Positions 48,678 to 59,263 of a DNA stretch of 64,000 nucleotides are shown piece by piece (within the stretch, counting starts at the first letter, position 1; the number at the start of each line of letters is the position of its first letter). The notes under the pieces were generated by a model. The model was not told the origin of the DNA. It saw nothing but the letters and a program-made list of their open reading frames with translations, and ran no database searches. The stretch comes from Ophiura sarsii. Taxonomy: Eukaryota > Echinodermata > Ophiuroidea > Amphilepidida > Ophiuridae. The stretch lies in contig CM069455.1 in assembly GCA_035610835.1 (NCBI GenBank), forward strand, positions 19,481,874-19,545,873. Reading direction: 5' to 3'. The translations under genes and the position numbers were made by a program.

Positions 48678-49717
48678 CATGTCATGTAATTCCATTACAA
48701 CTACAACAGCATAATAAATCACAACAAGAATATGAACTTATACAGCAGTATCAACACTTTATTACAAATTTATTACAAAATCGTTTTTTCTCAATATGGC
48801 CGACAAATAGTATAATTATTTCAGAACCGTCGCTTTGACCAGGTGGTGAAAGCATCCATGTTTAGTTTAGATAATATTAGTTTGGATACATATTAGTTTA
48901 TATTTGAGTCGTAGATGGTGTTGTATGAGTGTTTTGAGCCGTAGACGGTTCTGTAATCAGAAAAGGTTTATGTATATTGTATAACAAACAATATATTATA
49001 CAATCACATTTATGTCTCCAAGCAAAAAATAAACACTGCAGTGCAAAATAAATAATGTTATTAGTTACCAAATTATTTCAGGTGGAGTTTACAATAGCTT
49101 TTATCTAAAAGTTGTGCCCATTTAAATAGATGAGTTGGGCCAGTGTCGCCGTTTTGGGCATTAACAATTGGTAAATTATAGTGATTATTGACTTTGAACC
49201 ATAAAGTGATCATTACGCAGGGTTTATGAGAGAGGAAACATAGTTATGTTTTTTTTTTTTTTATCTTTCGTTTTCCTTTTAGAAACATTTAAATATTTGT
49301 TATTTGTTTAAATACCGATTCTTTTGAACTTAAATATGTCTACCACTGAACAGGGTTCCAACTCGATATTCGTAGTGTGATCCATTTATTATAGTTTGCC
49401 ATCGATTTGTCACTTAAATGTATTATGCAAAAGTGGTTTTGCGACTACTTTAGACTATTGACTATATCTTCATCATGATACCACCGATTTGAGCTAAAAA
49501 CAACATTTATTTTGTAGAGTAAGTAATTGTTTCTAATGACAAGAAAAACAAAACAAAAATGACAAACTTCTAACCAGGTTTGTTTAAATGTAATACTTTG
49601 TTTGGTTACAGTATGTATCAGACATATGAAAAAGTCCGGTGAAGAAGAATCCTAAATGATTTTCAGCATTGAAGCATGATTATATTTTATTGCCTTATAT
49701 AAAGATTCAGCACTTAC
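48678..49717. other. Intronic stretch
   Basis: The part next to the exon (49608-49675) resembles 47216-47290, another sign of exon-plus-intron duplication. Nothing else is seen. Confidence 0.5.
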
Positions 49718-49831
49718 TTATTTCGCAATCATCACCAACAAACCCGATAAGACACTGGCAGGTGTATGAACCGATGCCATCCACACAGGATCCTCTATTT
49801 TGGCAAGGGTTAGACTCACACTCATTGCTCC
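49718..49831 (-). CDS. EGF-like exon 1
   Basis: This 114-bp phase 1-1 exon has donor GTAAGT and acceptor 'ttttcag'. It encodes [18 protein letters not shown], then [17 protein letters not shown]. It is the most upstream EGF module found on the minus strand. The usual NGG before the third cysteine is NRG here. The gene must have further 5' exons (signal peptide and more) that are not certain in this window. Confidence 0.9.
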   Translation of the reverse strand, partial: GAMSVSLTLAKIEDPVWMASVHTPASVLSGLLVMIAK

Positions 49832-50104
49832 CTGAAAATGGAAATTATTAGACCGGACATGAAAAAGGATGTGTTTTAACCCTAACTCGCCGGGTGTATT
49901 TTTGGGATGAAACTAAATAATTCCAAGTTGGGGGAAATCAGTACCAGCCGCTAGCATTGTAGGGATTTGTAGTGTGTAGGGTTGTAAGGGTTTATGAGAT
50001 CCGTATTTTTTTTAAATGTTCTCAAATAATCTATAATTTCTTTTGTTTTGTTTTTAATTTGAGGGTATTTTACAATGTTTTTGTTTTTATATTTTCCATA
50101 TTAT

Positions 50105-51741
50105 TAAATCATCTTTATTCAGTCAAATAACCACATAAAAATAAAGAAGAGAACATTAAAAACCAAGACAACTGGGGCCTATACTGACCACCAGGCAAGG
50201 TGTTACATAAAGTACTATTGCACAATGATCGATATAAAAATCACATATAACATTAAAAAGGGAGGTGAGTCGGTCGTGACAGACCTGCTGCCATGAGGAC
50301 CTATATACAATTGGTAACGTTCCAATCCCGTTCGTGTCTTGATTGGAAAATGGAAAAAGAAGACATCAGACTCTTTTTCGAGATGTTGTTTTTGAGAGCT
50401 GTGTATTTAACGTTGCATTTTAGGGTTCGTAGGAGACCTCTCAGACGTGTCTTATTAGATTTTGTTATGAGGCCCCTTGATCCTATTTCAAAGGGGATCA
50501 AGGAGCACTTGTAGCCTGCGTCCGAGATATCTCCTACCAGGGCAGCATATCTGTCAGTCTTGAGTTTATTAGCTTTATCAACATTTGTTTCAAACGGCAC
50601 TGTGAGCTCAAATAAAATAATCCTTTTTTGAGCAGGGAATGTTAGAACAATATCAGGTTTTTGAGCTGTTGGTATGATGTCAGGAGGAACTGTCCCCCCT
50701 CCGGTGAGGTACTCTTCTATATCAGCGTTGATCAAGAATCCCTTGTCTTTAAAAGTCACACTATCTTCGAAAGCGGAGATCAGAATGCGGATGATATTGT
50801 TGATATGGCCGCCAGAGGTAGCGATCAAGCATCTGATTACAATTGTTGAGGATGTGGAGAAGAGTACCTTTTTTGGAACAGAGGGGGCAGTTACTACTTA
50901 GACGTTTCCCCCATTTGCAAAGGTTTGCAAATGTGGGGAGACTGTCAATTGCAGCATTAATTGCAAACTTAAGAACGCCTTCAGGAAGACCATACATAAT
51001 AGATTTCCACGTAAGATTATTTTCAGTTTCAAAGAGTAATTTTGCCGTGTCCCCCTGAGTGATGAGTGGTTCAACTACCGACTTCCAATCTTTTTTCAAA
51101 GTTGCTTTGACCTTGTTTTTTGTATTTTTCCAGACCGGTGGCTGTTCGGAATCTATGGAATTACAGTGGACTTGGTCCGCGAGAGCGATAGTGGAATATT
51201 TATTGCTCCAAGTCGATTCTCTTTGGAGTTTTAAGTCCAGTGCTTTGTTGGTAGTTGAATCACCAAGACATCGGGTTCTACTGTACAATAAGCAGTGAGA
51301 AACATAATATATATCAGAAACACGTGGGATATCAAGTCCACCATTCATATGCACCAGGGCTATGTTAGCACCATATTTGGACGTGCCCAGCCATTTCTTA
51401 ATAAATTGGTCACTTTTTCTATCAAGACAGAAACGCATAGATGGTAGGCAGTATCTACTGTACATCGCAAGTTTGTACTCGTTGCGGACGGGAGAACTAT
51501 CAATATTGGCAATACTTGATTCAAACTTGGAGTGAATCATATCATAAATATTACTTTGGCTGCCAGAGTGAGTGATAAGGGATCCGAGAAAACGTTGGGG
51601 GTCTTCTTTGACAGGAATGATACGCGTACCATCTATGTTGTATTCAACCACCTTCGGGACTCCACCACAAAGGGAAAGTGACTGACATTTACTTGGTTTT
51701 AATGTGAGACCCATGCTTTGTGTCTTGGATTGGAGTTCATT
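50105..51741 (-). pseudogene. RLE-type non-LTR retrotransposon (R2-group-like), 5'-truncated
   Basis: The minus strand starts in the reverse transcriptase downstream region, MGLTLKPSKCQSLSLCGG, then RFLGSLI and a long thumb-like region. A zinc-binding motif CPLCSKKGTLLHILNNC follows (C-x2-C-x7-H-x4-C). The frame then changes near 50815, and the C-terminal nuclease follows with KPDIVLTFPAQKRIILFELT and VPFE, the PD...E core of the restriction-like endonuclease. This is followed by EIGSRGLITKSN. The CCHC knuckle plus RLE arrangement is that of the R2/R4/NeSL/HERO group. A possible 3' end lies near 50105 ('gaataaagatgatttaat'). The catalytic YxDD part is missing and one frameshift is present, so it is inactive. 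It lies in sense orientation with, and probably within, the EGF gene. Confidence 0.85.
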
Positions 51742-52901
51742 CTAACAGAGGCCATTATTGCAAATAAAATGTCTCAGAACTTTTATCGTAGTGTAATCAT
51801 GATAATGGTTATAAGGAATAAAAACCTTCGCAGCGGACTGTAAAGTAGAATTGTTTGGGATTTTGACGCTCTATTCAAGCCATTATGAAATGATCATACC
51901 ATTGTAATGGCAAAGATGACAATAGTATTCAGGAACAGATCTACGAACTAGTGACATGATATATTTCAAAAGGAATGAAGCGATTGCAGCGAACACAAGA
52001 TAATAGGAACATGTAACGTTTACAAAATGAATTTCATTTACTACTCTAAATATATATGCATAGCAAAGATGATAAAATGTACGAACAAAGAAGAAAAAAT
52101 GAGACACAAATTATTACAATATAACTGTGTAAACGTGTTACCATGGATACGTTTCTGGCCTAATCAAGTTGATGACATGATAGTGAATACGATCTTTGTT
52201 TATTGAGATTATTGCAATTAATTTTAATTAAAAAGCAGGGTTCTTGTATCAAAGTGCGTTCGTAAAGGTTAATTAAAACATATTATATATTATTTATGAC
52301 ATGGGTAGGTTAATGAAAACATTATATTACATTTAACTTAGTGCTAGAAGTACCTGCGTCTATTCATCAAAATTTTGTAGTATTGTATATAATTATTTAG
52401 ATTATTTACAGTTTTGATGTTTATATAAATATAAATGTCCTGTCTCCCATGCCTAAATGTTAATCGGCCAATGCTGGTAATTGGCGGGCCATCATGGTGT
52501 CCCTTAACTTATACTAGATATGGTTAACTATTCTTTTCATGGCATGTCGTATCCCTCCGAACAATTTGAGACCATTCTGAGCAAAATCGGAGCATTTTGA
52601 GAATTTGATCCATGTACCAAAATAATTAGGAAAATATTGACCATTGACCTTTTGCCCTGTATCTTGGAAACTAAGCATCGTGTGGAAATACAACCATTAT
52701 TTTTGTTGCTCTTAATGATCTCAGGAACAGTTTGATATACATACCACCGGAATCTCAGCATGTTTGCAATTTGACCCCTGTAGTACTTTCAGGAGGTCTA
52801 GGGCCTAGGGACATAATGTCTTGGATGACCTAAGTAACTTTAGGGGGTCAAACCTTCTGTACTTTGTGGGTTGAAATCATGTGTGACAGGCTCCCAAACT
52901 A
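51742..52901. other. Unassigned stretch
   Basis: No recognised exon, repeat or RNA. Confidence 0.45.
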
Positions 52902-53846
52902 TACACTCTCAGAACAGGTATTAAATAACCATGGGTTAAAAGAATGTTGGTTAAAAAGTATACAACATTGGTTAAAAATGAAGCGTTGGTTAAAAATTAC
53001 TTTTAATACTGCGTTGGTTAAAGAGTAAAAATTTAATCAATTTTTAGTTTATTCAACGTTGGTTAAGGCATCATAATTTTAACCAACAATAGGTCATAAC
53101 AAGATTCCCGCCAAAGAATTTCATTGGCGAGGACAATATTTTGCGCATATTATTTAGACCACGTCAGAATTTGTATATGAAATCAATCGTGTTATTGTCC
53201 GCTCCTGGTATTTACATTGGCGCTCTTCAATTGCCAAACTAATATTGGACCAATATTGGTTTTACATTGGTGCTCTTCAATTGGCATTATGTTGGCAACC
53301 AATATTGTTCCAATAATGGGCACATTATACCAGGGGCGGAAATAACACGATTGATTTCATATACAAATTCTGACGTGGTCTAAAAATTGCGGCCGCTGGT
53401 TAAGTTATCGCATCCCGGCCTCGTGGCTAGGATCTTGTGCCTTGTCCTGTCCCTTGTTGGTCCTGGCCACGGGTTGGCGCCAATATTGAAAGCCAATATC
53501 GGGCCAATGAAACATCAATATTGTAATGTTGTATGGGTTAAAGTTTAGCACAAAAAAGAAGAAGTTTAACCAACATTTTTTAACCAACTACTGTTGGCCA
53601 ACAAATGACCAACAAATGAGTAAAAATTGTAACCAACCACAGGTTAAAGTTTAACCAACCACTGTTGGTCAAAACATATTAACCAACAAATGATTAAAAT
53701 GTGTAACCAACCACAGGTTAAAGTTTAACCAACAGCTGTTGGTTACAGTTTTAACCAACCAATTGTGTGGTTCACCTGGTAACCTCCCGTTGGTTAAAAT
53801 TTTAACCAACATGGTTAAAGATTTTAACCTTTGTTCTGAGAGTGTA
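52902..53846. mobile_element. Motif-array element with TTGGTTAAA repeats
   Basis: The termini TACACTCTCAGAACA and TGTTCTGAGAGTGTA are perfect inverted repeats of 15 bp. Both sides are filled with dozens of variants of 'gttggttaaa' (left) or 'tttaaccaac' (right), so the two halves are themselves inverted. The centre holds a separate 58-bp inverted repeat at 53153-53386. No protein is encoded. Confidence 0.75.
53153..53386. mobile_element. Nested inverted-repeat insertion
   Basis: The arm 'tttagaccacgtcagaattt' through 'gttattgtccgctcctggta' is mirrored by 'taccaggggcggaaataaca' to 'aaattctgacgtggtctaaa'. About 58 bp pair on each side. Between them are 'ttggcgctcttcaattg'-type direct repeats. 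Confidence 0.85.
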
Positions 53847-54308
53847 GAGTTTTGGTCACTGGGATGTTTGTATAAGAAGCGGCTCGGCCAAGATCCTTCT
53901 TTTTTTCTTCTTTTTTTTTGGGGGGGGGGGGGGCAAACTTTCTAGCACTAGCTCCATGCTGCTATCTGCAAATTCAGATGTTGTGTACATTGAACACTCA
54001 GAGGTGAAGATTTTAAGCGAGCTCTGCAGTGATGGCACCCAGATCTACGGTACCCCCATGCAACCCCCACCAGATGCCCACAGGAAAATGTAGATAAAGA
54101 CTAATTGACATACCATGTGGCTAGTGAGTTCTCAGATCTAATTTTAAAGAAATGATGGGATTCTTTATTATTGATTAAATTGTTGATAATGCTGTTGAAG
54201 TTTTTATTATCTTTGTGATGTGATTATCAGCAAGCTGCCTCCGATGGACACTGGATTGGGGTAGTCAGAGATTGGTGTAAACAGAGGATCTATTTTAGAT
54301 ATACTTAC

Positions 54309-54590
54309 AGCATAATTGAGCTCTTTCCAGTAGTTGGTCAAGCATCGCTGGTGTCCAACTAGTGCTGTTGGTAATCGCATTTGGTTGGTCCGTAAACCAG
54401 AAATGATCGGGTACCACATCTTGATCGACTTTCAAGCAGCCTTGTGTACTAATAAATGTAGGCGCCACTACCCACTGGCAGTAACACATTTCTATCCACG
54501 GCAGTGACCATCGATATCGTCCAGTAGAAGGGTCTAGTCTTTCCCTTAGCAGACACACATGTGCGTTCACGGTCGATGAGAAGTATGCTA
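54309..54590 (-). CDS. Candidate upstream exon, unrecognised
   Basis: A strong donor (GTAAGT after TATGCT) closes an open minus-strand frame with FSSTVNAHVCLLRERLDPST, then YRWSLPWIEMCYCQWVVAP and VPDHFWFTDQP, ending ERAQLC in phase 1. Phase 1 is what the EGF exons accept. The peptide has a cysteine and tryptophan content like an extracellular module, but I do not recognise the domain. The acceptor side is weak, so the left limit is uncertain. It may be a real exon of the same gene or a chance ORF. Confidence 0.35.
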
Positions 54591-55392
54591 TATAAATTTG
54601 ACCATTTTAGAATAAAATCGTATTTTCTTAGGTTAAACTAGACAAAATTTGACAATTCTAGCATAAAACAGCTACGTTTTTCGCACCAGCGAGTTTTCAT
54701 ACCAAATTAGTTAGAACTAGACAGAATTTGACAATTATAAAGTAAAATGGCAAAAAATTTAGCGCGCTTTGCGCGCATCTTCTTTTCTTCATTCACCTTA
54801 CAAATTATTGCCCCCACCCCTGATTATGATGCTGGTGCCGCCAATGGTTGGTGTGATATTATCAGGAATAAAGGTGCCATTTGAAATTATTACCTTCATT
54901 TTATTGTCATTATATCATGCACTGCGAGCGATCAACCCCGTGTAGGTAACAATCAGATGTTGCAGTTTTTACTGATTTTTTGGATACGTTGTAAGGGTAA
55001 CAATTGCCTTAATATCATCGCAAATCTAACTACTTTCCAGTGAGAATCACATCAATCATGCTTACCTATAAACAAATATAGTCTTAGCGTATGCAGGGTA
55101 TTCGTCAGATAGTCCATGCTATGTTATATGATTTTCTTCTTGAAATATATCCCGGAATATAACTTTAAGGTTTAATATTGCAATTGTATGTTAGTACTGA
55201 AAAGTACTTCGCTCTCTATTTTGAAATCGTGGCATTATAAGTGTGACAGATGATGGCTATGCCTTTGTCTAGTCCGTCATCGTCACCATGGTAACGCGAG
55301 ACAACTTAATACGGATTTGCCATAGGATATCTTAAGGGGTGGGTAGGAAACCTCAAAGAAGATTTCTTAAAGGTGTATGTTCTGATCACTTT
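54591..55392. other. Unassigned stretch
   Basis: It contains three loosely repeated phrases 'agacaaaatttgacaattct' between 54600 and 54740. Otherwise nothing. Confidence 0.4.
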
Positions 55393-55495
55393 ATTTTGGC
55401 AATGAATTTTTTTCACATCAAGATATTTTGATATCAGATGAATCCCCATCTTTTTCTCATTACGTCTGTAAAATCTTAGGGGCCAGAATCAGAAT
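55393..55495 (+). repeat. Dispersed repeat family E, copy 2
   Basis: It matches 26915-27020, the sequence just right of the assembly gap. Confidence 0.85.
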
Positions 55496-56467
55496 TTTGT
55501 GAGGGCCTTACAAAGCTAGTCGTGCGGAACTTTTGCTACTGATCCTCTATCCAAAATTGATTAATCTCGTCTGGTCCATCAATTAATGACTACAAAACCA
55601 TTGGCGCATATCATACCTTTTAATTTGATATGAATGAGTATGTCAGCCAAAGCGGCTCAATTTGTTTCCCGAATAGAAATAATAAACAATATGCTTTTAA
55701 CATGTTTATTTCGTTCGAAACTTCTCAAAAATCAAGCTAATTGAAGTATGTAACAAGCTCTTTCATCGTACATACATTATTGATTAGCTATGTTTTTAAA
55801 TGTTTTTTTTCTATTCCATCATATTCATGTTTTGAGTTTAGTTTGTCATTGTAATCTTTCGTGGCATTGATATTTTTGGAACATTGTTTTTATTTTTTAT
55901 ATTTTGATCAAGGAAAGTTGATCATCAAAAGGGTTTTAATGTATTCGTTTTAATTTTGTAATTGTTTATTGCTACAATGGTGTTAATTTGCACCATTTCA
56001 AGTTGATACAAGTGCAGACAGATAGCTACTGATGTTTTATAGTTTATATTTATTGAAATTCAAGTGTATGAGTTACCATCACCATATCATAAATGTATTG
56101 TTAATTATAGGCTAAAATCCTAATCCATAGGATTGGTTCTTTTATTATGTTATGGGAAGTCTATTTGAGAGTCAAAGCCAATCAACTGGTCTGTGTACTT
56201 CAAAAACTTGACCATGCAGTAATCTCTTTCACCAGTTCATTAAGTTTAAAGGTTTTTTGTATTGTGTTGGAGTTACTTATTCATTTCTGTAGCAGAGTTT
56301 AATTTTTGGTTTTGTTTATATAATGATAATAATAATAATACTAATAAAACACTAATGATAACGTTAAGGAGAAATAATACATGACATTAACTAACAATAA
56401 CATTCATTAACATTAATAATTAAATTATGCTAATTTATTAAAGTTTTCACAAAATTTGCACGATTTT
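55496..56467. other. Unassigned AT-rich stretch
   Basis: AT-rich DNA with an AAT-type microsatellite near 56325. No gene seen. Confidence 0.5.
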
Positions 56468-56512
56468 TACGACGGGCTGTCTTTAGTCACTTGCTAGGGA
56501 CAGCCCGTCGTA
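56468..56512. repeat. Strong hairpin, 14-bp perfect stem
   Basis: TACGACGGGCTGTC is mirrored exactly by GACAGCCCGTCGTA around a 17-base loop. It is GC-rich against an AT-rich background. Confidence 0.9.
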
Positions 56513-56628
56513 CAAATATGCAAATTCATTGAATATTTGAATAAATTTGCATAATTAATTAGCTCTTAAAGTAATTCCCGTTGTTATTTATAACGGAATA
56601 AAGAGCATTATTAGTTGATGAAAGAAAC

Positions 56629-56664
56629 TACGTTAGGGCGAAATACTATTTTCGCCCTAACGTA
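56629..56664. repeat. Strong hairpin, 15-bp perfect stem
   Basis: TACGTTAGGGCGAAA is mirrored by TTTCGCCCTAACGTA around a 6-base loop. A third, near-identical half ('tttcgccctaatgta') lies at 56690-56704. Confidence 0.9.
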
Positions 56665-56971
56665 ATAATGAGTGAATATCAAAAACCTGTTTCGCCCTAA
56701 TGTACCTGTTAGCAAAGTAATAATAATAATAATAATACTATTATTTAATAATAATAATAATAATAATAACACACACTTATATATAGCTTAAAGCAGCGGC
56801 ACCAATGCGCTTATATGTTTAACAAGTTACTAGGCAACTGCTACTTAAGTCACCCATGTAGTTGTAAGGGAAGTTATTTTAAATCATTTTCCATCAGAGT
56901 CACTAAAGTAATAAAGTCCATCTTATTTCAGCCTCCATCGGCACATCTTACTTTAGTTACTAACAATTTGG

Positions 56972-57197
56972 CATTATGTTCCGACTCCTTAACACTTTTG
57001 TGTGTCAATTGCCCACTACGTGGTCCACTTGTAAGACTGCAAAGGACATAATGATGCCATAAGGGCATATTATAACCTTCATAACCCTGAAAGTGGACCA
57101 CATAGTCAGAGGTTGATAAACTCTTAGATGATTTATTACCAGCGAAATGTCAAATCACAGGTTAAAAAGTGTTAAGGGAGTGGGAACATAATGGATT
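56972..57197. mobile_element. Foldback element
   Basis: 'gcattatgttccgactcctt' + 'aacactttt' is mirrored by 'aaaaagtgtt' + 'aagggagtgggaacataatg'. An inner pair 'ctacgtggtccact' / 'agtggaccacatag' brackets the centre. The ORF at 56815-57051 overlaps its left part and is not a gene. Confidence 0.7.
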
Positions 57198-57686
57198 ATG
57201 CATACATTTATATTGGAGATTTAATGAAGTTATCATGAGTTTAGTTAAGTGTTAACACATCTATGAGGGCTCCGGTTTATCGCCTTTGTTTTAGTTAATT
57301 TTCCCCGACAAACACCCCTACAATCTGTTCGTGAAGCATCAGCAAAATTAGTTTTAGTAATCAGCACGTTTCGATATACCACCCTGCGACAAGTACAATA
57401 TCAAAACATTTTGAATTAAAAACATGCCATCCGAGTTGGCGGGGACTTGACAGGATATTTATGAAGAAAGCATATTATGATAGTTTATGCTCACCCTTCA
57501 GTGGGACTGTTCCTCCACCCATTTTCAACAACATTGAGTACAATTGTGTAAATAATGTGAATATCTATTGATATTTTAAGGCTACAAATTGTATGTATTT
57601 GTTATTTGTGCAACTCCAGCACAAACTCTTTGAGATATATATATACATACATAAAAATTCAAAGTTTAGACCTTCCGAGAAAGGGA

Positions 57687-57729
57687 GTCGTTACTCTGAG
57701 TTTCATGCTTAACGCAATCATCAGACGAC
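57687..57729 (-). ncRNA. Type I hammerhead ribozyme, copy 1
   Basis: Minus strand, in order: stem I 5' strand GTCGT (57725-57729), invariant CTGATGA (57718-57724), stem II TTGC-GTTAA-GCAT with three good pairs plus a U-U next to the core, invariant GAAA, stem III ACT-CAG-AGT (3 bp, 3-base loop), the cleavage nucleotide A, and stem I 3' strand ACGAC (57687-57691). All core nucleotides are present. The very short stem III is usual in animal type I hammerheads. Predicted cleavage lies between 57692 and 57691, after the A that follows AGT. Activity is inferred, not shown. Confidence 0.85.
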
Positions 57730-58046
57730 AAGGATACTGATTGTGTGACTGGTTGGCTATGGACTAGATTAGTATGCATACACTTTCAATGGTGTTTAAT
57801 CACTAAAAGTGTGTCACACTTCTCCAGCCCGTAAGCCAGCCAGTCCATTTCTCAGGACCGGTCTAAAAGCTTCGAGGATAGCTTAATAGTGCTCAACTGA
57901 TAAAAAGTCAGGAGCATAACATAAAGTATAAAGTCATGAATATCGAATCGATTTCATGGTCAGACTATCTTTCGAATAACAGTGCTCAAATCCAATAAAG
58001 GATGAGCTATATAAAAATTCAAAGTTTAGACCTTCCGAGAAAGGGA

Positions 58047-58089
58047 GTCGTTACTCTGAGTTTCATGCTTAACGCAATCATCAGACGAC
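58047..58089 (-). ncRNA. Type I hammerhead ribozyme, copy 2
   Basis: Identical to copy 1, exactly 360 bp further on. It includes GTCGT-CTGATGA, GAAA, the ACT-CAG-AGT hairpin and ACGAC. Predicted cleavage lies between 58052 and 58051. Cleavage at both sites would give a unit-length RNA. Confidence 0.85.
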
Positions 58090-58258
58090 AAGGATACTGA
58101 TTGTGTGACTGGTTGGCTATGGACTAGATTAGTATGCATACACTTTCAATGGTGTTTAATCACTAAAAGTGTGTCACACTTCTCCAGCCCGTAAGCCAGC
58201 CAGTCCATTTCTCAGGACCGGTCTAAAAGCTTCGAGGATAGCTTAATAGTGCTCAACT

Positions 58259-58654
58259 AATAGTGTATGTATTTTATTCGTAAACTGTGTTTAAGTACAT
58301 GCAAATCCAAAACAACCCCTTTGAGATACACACTGTTGAATTGAGGCATGCATTTGTTGCTCCCAGCGTCTTTACATTCGTAGATTCTGCATAAATGAAA
58401 TCAGGCTATCAAGCACGAATATACATGAACTACTACCAGTGAAGTGGAACCAGTGAATTGGAACCGCTCAAAATACATTTACAGTTGATTAGAAAATATT
58501 TCAAAAATAATAAATGGTGCAGAACAAATGGAGTCTCTCTTATTAAAAAGAAATCATCTCGATTTAATGGTATATATAAAGGGTTGTCTGAAGATAAATT
58601 TATTGTTGGTATGGCAACGGTAGTATAAGATATGGATATGAATATCATTGAAGA
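58259..58654. other. Unassigned stretch right of the ribozyme repeat
   Basis: Its first 70 bases share 'gtatgtattt' and 'tttgagata' with the left flank of the ribozyme repeat (57589-57637). This may be a remnant of a target duplication or chance. Confidence 0.35.
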
Positions 58655-59263
58655 CTGGGGGCGGGGGGGGAGGGGTACTTAGTAGATATGAGATCATGGG
58701 GATTTGCCGCCAAATAGGGTCCCATTTTTCAACCGTCCCTAAGCCATGGGCATAATCGTAATGTTCTTCTTCACTTTTAAGGTTAAAAGTTATGCATTTT
58801 TAAGGCAATGATTCAACATTCTGAATCAGTAATTTTGGTATTTTCTCACATGCCTACTTTGAGTAAAACATGAGTAAAATCCAAACAAAAAGTGTGCACA
58901 TTCAAATTCTAACTTAAAGGCATGCTACCATTCTTGGTTGATAGCCACCTCCAGTTTTCTTGGGAATTTTACAAGGTTTATACAATTTCTCCATGTTAAC
59001 TTTGCACTGTCTGTCACCAAATGAACAGATGTATAACCAGTTAAACAACATCCACACCAAGAGGGTAGGGTACAGGGGCGAAGCCTAAAAGCTCCAGGGT
59101 TTTAGACGAAGTGATAATAACGCTGGAGTTGATTTTTTAACTCCACGTTACAGTTTTAGGATGAAATGATTTAGTGAAACATGTGATGAATTTTCTGGAA
59201 TCATTATCAAAATTCATTTTACATTGAAATCAATGGGGATTTAATATTTACGACCGATCGTGT
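58655..59263 (-). repeat. Composite repeat block, copy 2 (includes family D)
   Basis: It matches 28305-29010 and then directly 29581-29720, including 'tacttagtagatatgagatc', family D at 58915-59050, and 'attttacattgaaatcaatg'. Confidence 0.9.

Larger units (their letters stand above)
57651..58258 (-). mobile_element. Tandem 360-bp repeat with hammerhead ribozymes (retrozyme-like)
   Basis: The segments 57651-57898 and 58011-58258 are identical over 248 bp at an exact spacing of 360 bp, giving one full unit plus a partial second. Each carries a complete hammerhead core on the minus strand. A tandem unit with one hammerhead per unit and no protein is the structure described for metazoan retrozymes and for the terminal repeats of Penelope-like elements. 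Transcription from the minus strand would release a 360-nt RNA with ends able to be ligated into a circle. No ORF, primer-binding site or obvious LTR ends (TG..CA) are seen. Confidence 0.8.

Noticed and set aside
56815..57051. 78-codon ORF
   Set aside because: It lies across a foldback repeat and lacks domains.
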